This document shows, piece by piece, positions 8,594 to 17,580 of a stretch of DNA of 64,000 bases. This DNA comes from Paenibacillus wynnii (GTDB lineage: Bacteria > Bacillota > Bacilli > Paenibacillales > Paenibacillaceae), in contig NZ_JQCR01000003.1 in assembly GCF_000757885.1 (NCBI RefSeq), positions 1,302,001 through 1,366,000 on the forward strand, given 5' to 3'. The first letter of the stretch is position 1; every line of letters starts with the position of its first letter. Position numbers and translations under genes: made by a program. Under the pieces are notes generated by a model that saw only the letters and a program-made list of their open reading frames with translations, ran no database searches and was not told where the DNA came from.

Positions 8594-9372
8594 ATGGTTG
8601 AGCCTCCAGATCTTATTTTAATCCAAGGCCGACCTCCGTCCCATTCAACATCAATAGGAATATCGTAGGTAGCCATAAGCATTTCCTTAGTTAATACATC
8701 TTCCTTGCGGCCGGAGCCCGCCAGCTTACCTCCGCGAATAAGAGCAACATGTGTGAACAGTGGAACAATTTCCTCGACATGATGGGTGACATAGACAACC
8801 GCAATGTTTCGCTGACGCAGCCTATCCACTTCTGCCAGCATTTTTTCCCGTTCATACAAGTCAAGACCTGCACAAGGCTCGTCCAAGATGAGAAGCTTGG
8901 GATCAGCCATTAAGCAACGAGCCAACATCGCTTTTTTGCGTTCACCCTGCGATAAAGTTCCCAGCGGTTGAAAGGCCAGTGATCCTAGATTCATTTCCTC
9001 CAACAGTTCAATTGCTCGCTCTTTCACGGTACTCGGGATGGTCTGATAGAACCGTAAATAAGCGTACGCCCCTGTCGCTACAACTTCCCATACCGGGTCT
9101 GAAAGTGACAGCTTCTCCATCAAGTTCGGGCTGATATAACCGATTTCCTTACGGACCTCACGCACATCACATTGTCCGTATTTATAGCCAAGTACCTCTA
9201 TTGATCCCTTGCTGGGAAAAAGATACCCTGTCATCATCTCCAGTAAGGTAGTTTTACCGGAGCCATTACGACCGAGAATCACCCAATTCTCACCGGGTCC
9301 GATCTCAAGTGAAACGTCATCGAGAATTAGACTTTCTTCCCTGCGAAGGGTAAGATGCTGTAATGAAATCAT
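8590..9372 (-). CDS. Stand-alone ABC transporter ATPase, YlmA/ModF-like
   Basis: This single ABC ATPase domain of 260 aa has Walker A GRNGSGKTT, a TLSQGERKK signature (LSQGE rather than LSGGQ), Walker B LLILDEPCAGLD and a switch His in VTHHVEE. No permease or binding protein lies in the operon, so a classical transport role is doubtful. It resembles B. subtilis YlmA from memory. The ATG directly follows the TAA of the thioredoxin-like gene (TAAATG), and its own end overlaps the methyltransferase start. Confidence 0.88.
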   Translation of the reverse strand: MISLQHLTLRREESLILDDVSLEIGPGENWVILGRNGSGKTTLLEMMTGYLFPSKGSIEVLGYKYGQCDVREVRKEIGYISPNLMEKLSLSDPVWEVVATGAYAYLRFYQTIPSTVKERAIELLEEMNLGSLAFQPLGTLSQGERKKAMLARCLMADPKLLILDEPCAGLDLYEREKMLAEVDRLRQRNIAVVYVTHHVEEIVPLFTHVALIRGGKLAGSGRKEDVLTKEMLMATYDIPIDVEWDGGRPWIKIRSGGSTI

Positions 9373-9696
9373 TTATGAGGTCACACTCCTTATGTACTCC
9401 AGCACTCTTTCTACAGAAACCATCGCATAATAAATATCCGGGTCTGTGTTTCGGTCCGCAGAAGCTACCATTAACGCAGGCACACTGGAAATACGATATT
9501 GGGCTACTAAACCGGGCATCATATTAACATTAGCGGAAGCCACGATAAGGTCGGGCGGCAGCATATGTTCCGCAACCTCCAACATTCGCCGAGCTGCATT
9601 GCAGGTTCCACAAAGAGGTGTATAGAAAAACACTGCCAACGGTCTGCCTTCCTGTTCCAAAATCTCCAGAAGCTGTACTTCCTTCATATCCTTCAT
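9373..9696 (-). CDS. Thioredoxin-family protein with CGTC active site
   Basis: This 107-aa thioredoxin fold has the redox motif CGTC (residues ~29-32) after strand AVFFYT and the cis-Pro in SSVPALMV. It has no signal peptide, so it is cytoplasmic, and probably a thiol-disulfide reductase or thiol-dependent partner protein. Its ATG overlaps the stop of the upstream receiver-like gene by 4 bp (ATGA). Thioredoxin proper is usually WCGPC, so this is a divergent paralogue. Confidence 0.85.
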   Translation of the reverse strand: MKDMKEVQLLEILEQEGRPLAVFFYTPLCGTCNAARRMLEVAEHMLPPDLIVASANVNMMPGLVAQYRISSVPALMVASADRNTDPDIYYAMVSVERVLEYIRSVTS

Positions 9697-10037
9697 TCGT
9701 TGGAGTCACCAGAAGCTATAGCCAGCAGCTTGTCTTGTGGCATAGGTCCGTTGTGAATAAGCATCCCTTCGGGTTTGGCGGCGTAGAGCATCTCGTACAT
9801 CTCTTTCCTGCCCCATAGGCTCGAGGTATGAAAATAAACTTCTTGCGGGAATAGTCCTTCCAGTACGATAAGCCTTGCTACTTCGCTTCCAGTATCGTCA
9901 ACAGGTCCCATATCATGGTCGAGTGACAGAACTCCAACCTCATAATTACGCAGTAGCAACAGACACTCCTCCGTAGTGCGAGCCAGCATGAACCCTTGCG
10001 GTACCTTTCTAAAGTCATCCATATAGACATTAATCAT
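9693..10037 (-). CDS. Cyclic-phosphate processing receiver-domain (cREC) protein
   Basis: This 114-aa protein consists of one receiver-like fold: MINVYMDDFRKVP with the acidic pair DD, LSLDHDMG in place of the phospho-acceptor strand, and VYFHTSS in place of the Thr/Ser and Lys region. The LDHDMG pattern matches what I recall of the cyclic-phosphate processing receiver domain family, proposed from comparative genomics to handle 2',3'-cyclic phosphates in RNA repair. The function is therefore by family proposal only. It sits 19 nt after nfo and overlaps the thioredoxin-like gene. Confidence 0.65.
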   Translation of the reverse strand: MINVYMDDFRKVPQGFMLARTTEECLLLLRNYEVGVLSLDHDMGPVDDTGSEVARLIVLEGLFPQEVYFHTSSLWGRKEMYEMLYAAKPEGMLIHNGPMPQDKLLAIASGDSNE

Positions 10038-10056
10038 GATCCTAACCTCCGATCAA

Positions 10057-10893
10057 TCAATACCAGGAATTCACGGTATCCATTTCGTTCCGATAAGTTC
10101 CATCCGCTCCTGTTTCGGTCTCCATAACCATTATTTCAGGACAAAGCTGTTCTGCGGTCAACAGACTTCTCAATCCCTCATTACCAATATAGCCCTTACC
10201 AATTACTGCATGGCGATCCCGCCCAGAGGCAAACGGATGCAATGAATCATTCAAATGAACAGCCTCAAGATCATCCCAGTAGCCCAGCGCCTGCCCCCGT
10301 TTAATTAACTCCCCGGTGTCTGATGGATTCCAAATCCCTGCGGCAAATGCATGACAAGTATCGAAACAAAATCCGATTTTTTCAGGATAACGGCTAAGCT
10401 CACGCACCTTTACCAGTTCTTCCAGAGTTGTTCCTGTCGATCCGCTAGTGCCAGCTTGATTCTCGATGAGCAGCTTCGCTCGGCCTTCCCAGGAATCTAA
10501 CGTTTCATTCATACATTGTATAATATTTTGATACCCTTGTAACGGCTCAGTACCCTGAAAATGTCCAAAATGAACCACAATTCCAAGTGAACCGCACGCT
10601 TCCGCAATCTCAAGATCATTCCTTAGTGATAATACGGTGATAGATCGGCCATTACTATTCGCCCCCATATTGGTTGGATAAGGGGTGTGAGCAATAGACT
10701 TCAACCCCTTCTCCCGGCAAAAAACTGCACAATCCTCTGCATCCCGCCTATTCACAGGTTTGATTTTTAAGCTTCGGGGATTCTTAGGGAAATATTGAAA
10801 GCCTGTCGCACCGCTCTCCCAGGCAAATCGGGCTGCTTTCCCGAAACCACCGCGGATGCTGACATGACTTCCGATTGCAGGTTTACTGTTCAT
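10057..10893 (-). CDS. nfo: Endonuclease IV (AP endonuclease)
   Basis: This TIM-barrel, three-zinc AP endonuclease cuts 5' to abasic sites in base excision repair. Metal ligands typical of the family appear in order: His in IAHTPYP, His in VVHFGH, Glu in LLIENQAG, Asp and His in CFDTCHAFAAG, His in AVHLNDS, Asp and His in SGRDRHA, and Glu in VMETE. The 278-aa length is normal. It overlaps the Fpg-family glycosylase by 11 bp, so the glycosylase and AP-site-incising enzymes are made together. Confidence 0.92.
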   Translation of the reverse strand: MNSKPAIGSHVSIRGGFGKAARFAWESGATGFQYFPKNPRSLKIKPVNRRDAEDCAVFCREKGLKSIAHTPYPTNMGANSNGRSITVLSLRNDLEIAEACGSLGIVVHFGHFQGTEPLQGYQNIIQCMNETLDSWEGRAKLLIENQAGTSGSTGTTLEELVKVRELSRYPEKIGFCFDTCHAFAAGIWNPSDTGELIKRGQALGYWDDLEAVHLNDSLHPFASGRDRHAVIGKGYIGNEGLRSLLTAEQLCPEIMVMETETGADGTYRNEMDTVNSWY

Positions 10894-11698
10894 GTTGGCA
10901 GTCAGGGCAATAGAACACTTTACGCCCAGACAGCTCTACTTTAACAATGGTTCCCCCACCACGAAGGCAAGGTTCGCCTTCCCTGTCATACACTTTGCAT
11001 TGATCATTGTACGCACCAGTCACCGTATCACCCGTCATAAAGGGGATTTCCATATATCCGCCAGTATCGGTAGCTTCTGTTAGAACCTTACGAACTGCCT
11101 CATACAGACGGGCGATAGAGTCCTTCGTCAATGTCTGAATTAGTACCGTCGGCAACAGTTTGGCCTCATAGGCAATTTCATCCGCATAACAATTACCGAT
11201 ACCTGCAAACACATGTTGATTCACGAGTGTTGTCTTAAGCGCCCCGCGTCTTTTTTTCAGCAATTCCTCAAAGCGTTCCAAAGTCATCCGGCGATCCAGC
11301 AGTTCAGGTCCCAGCTTACCCATTAGTGCTTCGCCTTCCTTGACGGATACCAGATGCAAATATCCAAGACGCAGCCCAATGAAATACAAAATATGATCCC
11401 CGAAGGCCAGCTCCACCTGCGTGCTGCGTTCCGGTCTTTCCTCCTCCGTTCCATAGAACAGCATTCCGCCCAGCATCAGATGCAGCAAGAGACGTCGGCC
11501 ATCGTACAGATGGAACAAAATATATTTGGCTCTCCGTTCAACAAAGACCACCCGTGCTCCGAGCAACGCCTCGGCAAAGACGTTCGTTTCTACATTGATG
11601 GTTTTCTCTCGGTTCACGGTTACTCCCGTAATTGGCACATTTATAATATGCTGGCTCAGCAGCCTCCTGTAATTCTCCATTTCCGGTAATTCCGGCAT
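10883..11698 (-). CDS. Fpg/Nei family DNA glycosylase
   Basis: This bifunctional DNA glycosylase/AP lyase removes oxidised bases. It begins MPELPE, where Pro2 is the Schiff-base nucleophile and Glu3 and Glu6 are conserved. A DNA-contact Lys lies in RRAKYILFHL, a helix-two-turn-helix includes GIGNCYADEIAYEA, and a C-terminal zinc finger has Cys in CKVYDREGEPC and CPDC. The insert GGYMEIPFMTGDTVTG replaces the usual Gly-rich segment of MutM, so it may be a paralogue rather than the main MutM; substrate preference is not visible. It is the first gene of the operon that continues with nfo. Confidence 0.88.
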   Translation of the reverse strand: MPELPEMENYRRLLSQHIINVPITGVTVNREKTINVETNVFAEALLGARVVFVERRAKYILFHLYDGRRLLLHLMLGGMLFYGTEEERPERSTQVELAFGDHILYFIGLRLGYLHLVSVKEGEALMGKLGPELLDRRMTLERFEELLKKRRGALKTTLVNQHVFAGIGNCYADEIAYEAKLLPTVLIQTLTKDSIARLYEAVRKVLTEATDTGGYMEIPFMTGDTVTGAYNDQCKVYDREGEPCLRGGGTIVKVELSGRKVFYCPDCQHEQ

Positions 11699-11743
11699 GT
11701 CTCATCTTCCCTTCTACGTTGGTGAAATATAGCGATTCTGCTA

Positions 11744-12532
11744 TTATAACCCGAGCAGCGCCATTAGTTCAGTTAAATCAGCACAAATATAATCCGGAGT
11801 TAGTCCGGTAACGGTCTTATAGTGCTCCAAATTATTTTCTGTAGTTAAACCTGTCAGCACAAGAACCGTACGACAACCCGCCCCTGCACCAGCAGCGATA
11901 TCCGTCCTCATGTTGTCACCTACTACAATTGCATTCTCGGGATTAATGTTAAGCAATGCGGTTGCGTAAGTCATCAGGTGTCTCTCCGGCTTGCCGATGA
12001 CAATCGGAGCTACTCCGCTTGCTGCTTCAATAGCTGCACCAATCGTACCCGCGCCGGGCATCACGCCGTCATCCGACGGTAACATGAGGTCAGGATTAGT
12101 GAGCACGGAGACGGCACCCTCCATAATCCACCTAGAGGCTTGAGCCAAAGAGTTATATGTAAAAGAGCGATCTATCCCTTGGACAACATATTGCGGAGCT
12201 TCGGTTACAAGTGTAAGCCCCACATCCATACATGCCTGATGTAAACCTTCTTCCCCGAATATCGCTACCGTTGCTCCCGGTGTTTCCTCGGACATATATT
12301 TCGCTGCTGCAAGAGAGGAGGTACATACCTCTTCAGCCCTAGCTTCTATGCCCATTCCTCGCAGATGCTCCGCTACACTCTCCGGTGTCCGTGAAGAATT
12401 ATTCGTGACGAATAAAAAAGGAATCCCCGCATCCCGAAGGCCTTTTATTAGATCGTCCGCACCCGGAATTCTGTGTCGGCCATGATACAGCGTTCCATCC
12501 AGATCTATCAAAATTCCTTCTATATTGTCCAT
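11744..12532 (-). CDS. HAD-IIA family phosphatase (NagD/YutF-like)
   Basis: This 262-aa haloacid-dehalogenase phosphatase has motif I DLDGTLYHG (nucleophile and acid-base Asp), motif II FVTNNSSR, the C2-type cap between motifs II and III, the Lys in IGKPERH and motif IV VVGDNMRTDI. It resembles the YutF subgroup, cytoplasmic phosphatases acting on small phosphorylated metabolites or nucleotides. The start is supported by GGAG 8 nt upstream. The interval 12533-12715 contains nothing recognisable. Confidence 0.88.
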   Translation of the reverse strand: MDNIEGILIDLDGTLYHGRHRIPGADDLIKGLRDAGIPFLFVTNNSSRTPESVAEHLRGMGIEARAEEVCTSSLAAAKYMSEETPGATVAIFGEEGLHQACMDVGLTLVTEAPQYVVQGIDRSFTYNSLAQASRWIMEGAVSVLTNPDLMLPSDDGVMPGAGTIGAAIEAASGVAPIVIGKPERHLMTYATALLNINPENAIVVGDNMRTDIAAGAGAGCRTVLVLTGLTTENNLEHYKTVTGLTPDYICADLTELMALLGL

Positions 12533-12715
12533 GAAGGCTCCTCTTTTGGCGTTTTTAATTAATTCATGCCATTAATAGTTAATACGATAAAACTCAAGAT
12601 ATCCGTCTATAGCCTATAAGAAAGTCGAACAGAATCGAAGATGATGCGGTTTCCGCGATATTTGCCACAACTCTGTCACTTCCTGCGCTTTCCCGGAAAA
12701 TAATTCATTTCCCGC

Positions 12716-13642
12716 TTACCTCCGATAGATCGGAAAGGCTGTAAATTCCTCCGCTAACTGTGTCTCCGGGAATACCGACCGCGCTTCCTCCAGCAGTGGA
12801 ACGAGCTCATCAAAAGAGCTGTAGCGGGAGCTGAAATGTGTCAGTAAAAGCCTGCGTGCTCCTGCTTCCTTGGCACACTCAGCAGCTTGAAGTGCTGTAC
12901 TATGATAATACTGATAAGCCATATCCGTTAGATCTTGAGAAAAGGTAGCTTCATGCAGCAATAAATCGGCATCCAAGGAAAGGTGGAGTGCACCTGGACA
13001 AGGTCTTGTATCGCCCAAAATAGTGATCACCCGTCCTCGCTTAGGCTTGCTTAGTACATCGGTAGCGTGTATAGTCTCGCCTTCCTCCGTCATCACATCG
13101 AAACCCTTTTTGAGTTTTCCGTATAACGGTCCCGGCTTCAGCCCTTTGGCCTTAAGCAGCTCCGTGTTAAGACTGCCTGGACTGTCTTTTTCAACAATGC
13201 GGTATCCGTAGCTGTCAATACGGTGCTCCAATAATCCGGCCTCCACCTTAAAGCCTTCATCCTCAAAGATAAGTCCACCGGTATGCTCTATGATTTCAAG
13301 CTTGTAAGGGATACGGGATTGGCTCAGTGAAAGGGAGGTTTCCAGATAAGCCTTGATACCTGGAGGTCCGTAGACCGTAAGGGGACTTGTTCCTCCCTGA
13401 TAACCCCGACTGGAAATAAGCCCTGGCAGGCCGAACAGATGATCACCATGCATATGGGTAATAAATAACTTCTCCAATTTACCAAGCCGAAGCGGAGACT
13501 TAAGCACCTGCTGTTGAGTACCTTCCCCGCAATCAAACATCCAGTAGCTGCGGCGTTCCTCAAGCAAACGCAAGACAATAGAAGTTACATTTCGTTGCAA
13601 TGTGGGGATACCGGCATTTGTCCCTAAGAAATATAATTCCAT
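12716..13642 (-). CDS. rnz: Ribonuclease Z
   Basis: This 308-aa metallo-beta-lactamase-fold endonuclease trims tRNA 3' ends. It has FLGTNAGIPT at the N-terminus, the zinc motif HMHGDH, a flexible-arm-like segment around residues 155-180 with GLKPGPLYGKLKKG, DTRP, LLHEATF and the final LTHFSSRY. These are the expected order and spacing for the short-form tRNase Z. AGGAGGG precedes the ATG by 6 nt. It lies downstream of the metH terminator and appears monocistronic. Confidence 0.95.
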   Translation of the reverse strand: MELYFLGTNAGIPTLQRNVTSIVLRLLEERRSYWMFDCGEGTQQQVLKSPLRLGKLEKLFITHMHGDHLFGLPGLISSRGYQGGTSPLTVYGPPGIKAYLETSLSLSQSRIPYKLEIIEHTGGLIFEDEGFKVEAGLLEHRIDSYGYRIVEKDSPGSLNTELLKAKGLKPGPLYGKLKKGFDVMTEEGETIHATDVLSKPKRGRVITILGDTRPCPGALHLSLDADLLLHEATFSQDLTDMAYQYYHSTALQAAECAKEAGARRLLLTHFSSRYSSFDELVPLLEEARSVFPETQLAEEFTAFPIYRR

Positions 13643-13730
13643 AGCTGCCCTCCTATCTTTTCTATACTGTATTCAAAAATCAAAACAGCTGCGCCGTACT
13701 TTGTAAGTTTTATCGTTCTAGTATTCCCAG

Positions 13731-13757
13731 CAAAAAACCTCCCGTAACCGGGAGGTT
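13731..13757 (-). terminator. Terminator after metH
   Basis: A perfect 9-bp stem AACCTCCCG/CGGGAGGTT with a 4-nt loop is followed by a T run on the minus strand. Confidence 0.88.
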
Positions 13758-13810
13758 CCGCTGAAATGAAAATTTTTCATTCAGTCCGGGATTATATAAT
13801 TGGCTTACAA

Positions 13811-16800
13811 CTATACCTTCTCAACATTGAAATACTGTGCCTCAGGATGAGCAAAGACCATTGCGGATACAGAGGCTTCAGGCTCCATCATGAAACCTTC
13901 TGTTAAGTGAACACCGATGTCCTCCGGCAGCAATAGCTTGAAAAGTGGTCCTTGATCCTCCAAATCGGGACAGGCAGGATAACCAAAGGATACTCGGATC
14001 CCCTGGTAACGGGCACCGTGTCTTTGCTTCATCGTCATATCCGCGCTATCGGGAAAGCCCCAAATATCACGCATCATATGATGGACACGCTCAGCCAGAC
14101 CTTCTGCTATCTCAAGAGCAACCGCCTGAAGTGCATGTGAGCGTAAATAATCCCCTTTATCTTTAAGCTCTGTGGAGAGTTCTCTAACTCCATGTCCTGC
14201 AGTTACCACCAAGAAACCTACATAATCCATTATGCCGCTGTCTACAGGCTTCAGAAAATCAGCTAGGCACAGATAAGGTTCAACCGCCTGACGTGGGAAG
14301 GTGAAGGTGTGAAGCACCTTGTTCACATCCTGCGGATCATATACGAGAATATCATTCCCGCGGGATTGAGCAGGGAAAAATTGATAAATGGCGTGCGGTG
14401 TAATCGTACCGTCCATTATCGCCTGCTGCAGGATATCGTCCACGGTTTCTTTTAATTCTACTGTACGTGGATCCCGTGCAGCAAGCTGAGCCTCTACTGA
14501 ACCCTTCAGACCTAAGTGATGGCCTAACAGCATCTGCATATTCACATAAGGAATTACATGACCCAATGGATAGTTGCGCAGCACGTGACGGTCCAAATCC
14601 GGAGGAAGAAAGACGGGAGCATCCGGTGAAATATGAGATCGGACAGCTCTTGTCAGCTTAGGCAGCTCCGGTGAAGGGGCAACCGCTACTGCCGCTTCCG
14701 CTTCCTCGCGGATTTCTTCCTGCATTTTAGCCCGTTCATTCGGGTTCATCAACCGGTTGGCGATATCCAAACCATCCATAGCATCCTTGGCATAGAGCAC
14801 CATCCCGTCATATTCAGGACGAATACGAGTTTTGGTAAACTTGCGCGTCAATGCTGCTCCTCCGACTAGAATCGGAACATCTATTCCTGCCGTACGCAGA
14901 TCTTGCGCGGTCAGTACCATCTGCTGGGCAGATTTCACGAGCAGCCCGGACAGTCCAATCGCATCCGCTTTTTCACGCCGGAACGCTTCAATAATGTTCT
15001 CTGGTGGTACTTTTATACCCAAATTTATAATTTGGTAACCATTATTGGACAGGATGATCTCAACCAAATTTTTGCCGATGTCATGCACATCCCCTTTAAC
15101 GGTAGCGAGCATGATTTTACCCTTAACTGAGGTCTCGTCCTTCTTCATGAACTGCTCCAGATGATTTACCGAGGCTTTCATCACTTCAGCACTTTGGAGA
15201 ACCTCCGCAACAATCAATTCATTATTATTAAATAACCGGCCGACTTCTGACATTCCTGCCATAAGAGGTCCATTGATAATTTCAAGAGGGCCGCTTTTGG
15301 TTAATGCTTCGTTCAAATCGGGTATTAAGCCTTCCTTCGTTCCTTCCACCACATAAGAAGCCAACCGTTCTTCGAGCGAAAGATTGGAGATTTTCTCTTT
15401 CTTCTCTACTTTCTTTTCTCGGAAAGCGGCAACAAATGCGGAAAGCGTCGCATCATTTGTGTTGTAGATTAGTTCCATGGCAAGATTCCGCTCATCTTCG
15501 GGAATAGATGCATAACGCTCCACCTTCTCCGTGTTAACGATAGCATAATCAAGCCCAGCCTTTGTACACTCATATAAAAAGACGGAGTTCAGTACTTCAC
15601 GTCCTGCTTCAGGAAGTCCAAAAGAGACATTACTGATTCCCAGGATCGTATGAACCGCAGGGAGTGCTTCTTTTATCAAACGGATTCCGTCAATGGTTTC
15701 CTTAGCAGAGCCGATATATTGCTCATCTCCTGTACCCACTGGGAATACTAATGTATCAAAAATAATATCCTCTGGGTTCAGGCCGTACTTGTTCACGAGC
15801 AGATCATAGGAACGTTTGGCAACCTCAAGCTTATCAGAAGCCAGGATAGCCTGTCCGGTCTCATCAATTGTACCTACCACTATCGCAGCACCATACTTAT
15901 GAATCAGCGGCGTTACCTGCTCGAATTTTTCTTCACCATCTTCAAGATTAATGGAGTTAATAATTGCCTTACCTTGGCAATATTGAAGTGCCAAATCTAT
16001 AACCTTAGGGTCGGTGGTATCAATCATCAAGGGAACTTTAACCTTCTTGCCAACCAACTCCAGAAAAATCTTGATATCCTCGCTCTCATCCCGGTCAGGG
16101 TCCTGTACGCAGACATCAATGACCTGAGCACCGCTCTTGACCTGTGCACGGGCAATTTCTGAGGCTTCCTCATATTTACCTTCAACAATTAGACGCTTAA
16201 ATTTCCGTGAGCCCAGAACATTCGTCCGCTCTCCAACCATGTATGGACGATTCTCACTCTCGATATAAATAGGTTCAATTCCGGAAAGCGCCGGCGGGTG
16301 ATTTCCTTCCAATGGACGCGGTGGATACTGTGCCAATTCATCAGCCATCGCACGAATGTGCTCAGGTGTGGTACCGCAGCAGCCCCCAGCGATATTTAAC
16401 CAGCCCTTTTCGGCAAAAGCACCGATCTTGCGGGCTAAAGATTCCGGTGATTCGTGGTAGTTCCCGTTCTCATCAGGCAGGCCTGCATTTGGATAGCAGC
16501 TTACAGCCGCCGAGGAAATCGCTGACAATGAACGAATGTGATCCCGCATAAATTCCGGCCCAGTTGCACAGTTCAAACCAATCGATACCGGGTTCAGATG
16601 CTCTAATGAAATATAGAAGGCTTCGATATTCTGTCCGGCGAGTGTTGTTCCCATCGGCTCAATCGTTCCTGAGATCATTACCGGTAGAGTAATTCCTGTC
16701 TTCTCAAAAGCATTTCGGATCCCGATGCTTCCAGCTTTAACATTCAGTGTGTCCTGTGAAGTCTCTAGCAGCAGTGCATCCACACGGCCTTCTATTAGAG

Positions 16801-17248
16801 CTATAGCCTGCTCTTCATAACTCTCAACAAGCCCCTTGAACGTTACACCTCCGGTGACTGATAAAGTCTTTGTCGTCGGGCCCATTGCCCCCACAACGTA
16901 ACGCGGATGTTCCGGCGTATCATATTTGTCTGCCGCTTTACGGGCAAGCTCAGCGGCTACCAGATTAATCTCGCGCGCTTTTTCAGGTATATCATATTCC
17001 GCCAGTACAACCGAGGTTGCACCGAATGTATTGGTCTCTATCAGATCAGCACCTGCTTCGAGATACTGCTCGTGTATGGTCTGAATAACCTCTGGTCGAG
17101 TTAGAACCAACATTTCATTACATCCGTCGAGTTCCTCTCCGCCAAAGTCTGCATCCGTAAGTGGGACCTGTTGGATCATGGTGCCCATCGCGCCATCAAG
17201 AATTAATATTCGTTTTTGTAAGCTTTCAGCAAGTGTGATTTTAGCCAA
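13811..17248 (-). CDS. metH: Cobalamin-dependent methionine synthase
   Basis: This 1145-aa multidomain enzyme transfers a methyl group from methyl-tetrahydrofolate via B12 to homocysteine. The order is a homocysteine/zinc domain (LDGAMGTM at the start; Cys in GLNCATGPE and GGCCGTTPEH), a pterin domain (NVLGSRKF, near residues 350-630), the B12 cap and binding domain with the cobalt ligand His in GDVHDIGKN, and a C-terminal reactivation domain with GYPACPDLED. The TTG start at 17248 follows GGGGGG with 8-nt spacing and gives the family N-terminus; the longer frame to 17329 has no binding site. No B12 or SAM riboswitch is seen upstream. Confidence 0.95.
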   Translation of the reverse strand: MAKITLAESLQKRILILDGAMGTMIQQVPLTDADFGGEELDGCNEMLVLTRPEVIQTIHEQYLEAGADLIETNTFGATSVVLAEYDIPEKAREINLVAAELARKAADKYDTPEHPRYVVGAMGPTTKTLSVTGGVTFKGLVESYEEQAIALIEGRVDALLLETSQDTLNVKAGSIGIRNAFEKTGITLPVMISGTIEPMGTTLAGQNIEAFYISLEHLNPVSIGLNCATGPEFMRDHIRSLSAISSAAVSCYPNAGLPDENGNYHESPESLARKIGAFAEKGWLNIAGGCCGTTPEHIRAMADELAQYPPRPLEGNHPPALSGIEPIYIESENRPYMVGERTNVLGSRKFKRLIVEGKYEEASEIARAQVKSGAQVIDVCVQDPDRDESEDIKIFLELVGKKVKVPLMIDTTDPKVIDLALQYCQGKAIINSINLEDGEEKFEQVTPLIHKYGAAIVVGTIDETGQAILASDKLEVAKRSYDLLVNKYGLNPEDIIFDTLVFPVGTGDEQYIGSAKETIDGIRLIKEALPAVHTILGISNVSFGLPEAGREVLNSVFLYECTKAGLDYAIVNTEKVERYASIPEDERNLAMELIYNTNDATLSAFVAAFREKKVEKKEKISNLSLEERLASYVVEGTKEGLIPDLNEALTKSGPLEIINGPLMAGMSEVGRLFNNNELIVAEVLQSAEVMKASVNHLEQFMKKDETSVKGKIMLATVKGDVHDIGKNLVEIILSNNGYQIINLGIKVPPENIIEAFRREKADAIGLSGLLVKSAQQMVLTAQDLRTAGIDVPILVGGAALTRKFTKTRIRPEYDGMVLYAKDAMDGLDIANRLMNPNERAKMQEEIREEAEAAVAVAPSPELPKLTRAVRSHISPDAPVFLPPDLDRHVLRNYPLGHVIPYVNMQMLLGHHLGLKGSVEAQLAARDPRTVELKETVDDILQQAIMDGTITPHAIYQFFPAQSRGNDILVYDPQDVNKVLHTFTFPRQAVEPYLCLADFLKPVDSGIMDYVGFLVVTAGHGVRELSTELKDKGDYLRSHALQAVALEIAEGLAERVHHMMRDIWGFPDSADMTMKQRHGARYQGIRVSFGYPACPDLEDQGPLFKLLLPEDIGVHLTEGFMMEPEASVSAMVFAHPEAQYFNVEKV

Positions 17249-17374
17249 TTTAGTATCCCCCCAGTAAAACATTAGAGTAAGTTTAGCAGAATATAGGGAA
17301 TTCGAAAAGCCTTCCTTTCCACTCTGCATTATAAGTATTCATTCATAGTAAGGTTTTTTATATCTATAAGTCTT

Positions 17375-17380
17375 ATTATA
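17375..17380 (-). promoter_or_regulatory. Possible metH -10 element with poor -35
   Basis: A consensus TATAAT on the minus strand, about 130 nt upstream of the metH start, has no recognisable -35 hexamer at 16-18 nt. That is compatible with activator dependence. Confidence 0.4.
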
Positions 17381-17423
17381 CACACAAAAATTCTTTCATT
17401 ACGGCTCACCTGTCGAATGATGT

Positions 17424-17448
17424 TCACAATTTTGTGACATATATCACA
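17424..17448. promoter_or_regulatory. Overlapping palindromes resembling CRP/FNR-family operators
   Basis: TGTGA-CATATA-TCACA (17433-17448) matches the TGTGA-N6-TCACA pattern of FNR/CRP-type sites. It overlaps a second palindrome, TCACAA-TT-TTGTGA (17424-17437). They lie about 62 and 72 nt upstream of the inferred metH transcription start, in the 332-nt gene-free interval 17249-17580. The regulator is unknown. Confidence 0.45.
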
Positions 17449-17522
17449 TTTTCGACCGAAATCCAAGAAGAAACGGCTTTGCCGTCCAAAGTATACTGAA
17501 AACTTATACTTCCTTATATATT

Positions 17523-17567
17523 AAAAAAAGATGCCCCAACAACCATGTTGATGGTTGATAGGACACC
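17523..17567 (-). terminator. Terminator after the HAD hydrolase
   Basis: A 17-bp stem with one mismatch and a few wobbles (GGTGTCCTATCAACCAT with ATGGTTGTTGGGGCATC) ends in seven T residues on the minus strand. Confidence 0.85.
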
Positions 17568-17580
17568 TATCTTATAGAAC

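Noticed and set aside
17249..17580. SAM or B12 riboswitch upstream of metH
   Set aside because: No GGCAACC-type or B12-box sequence was found on the relevant strand.
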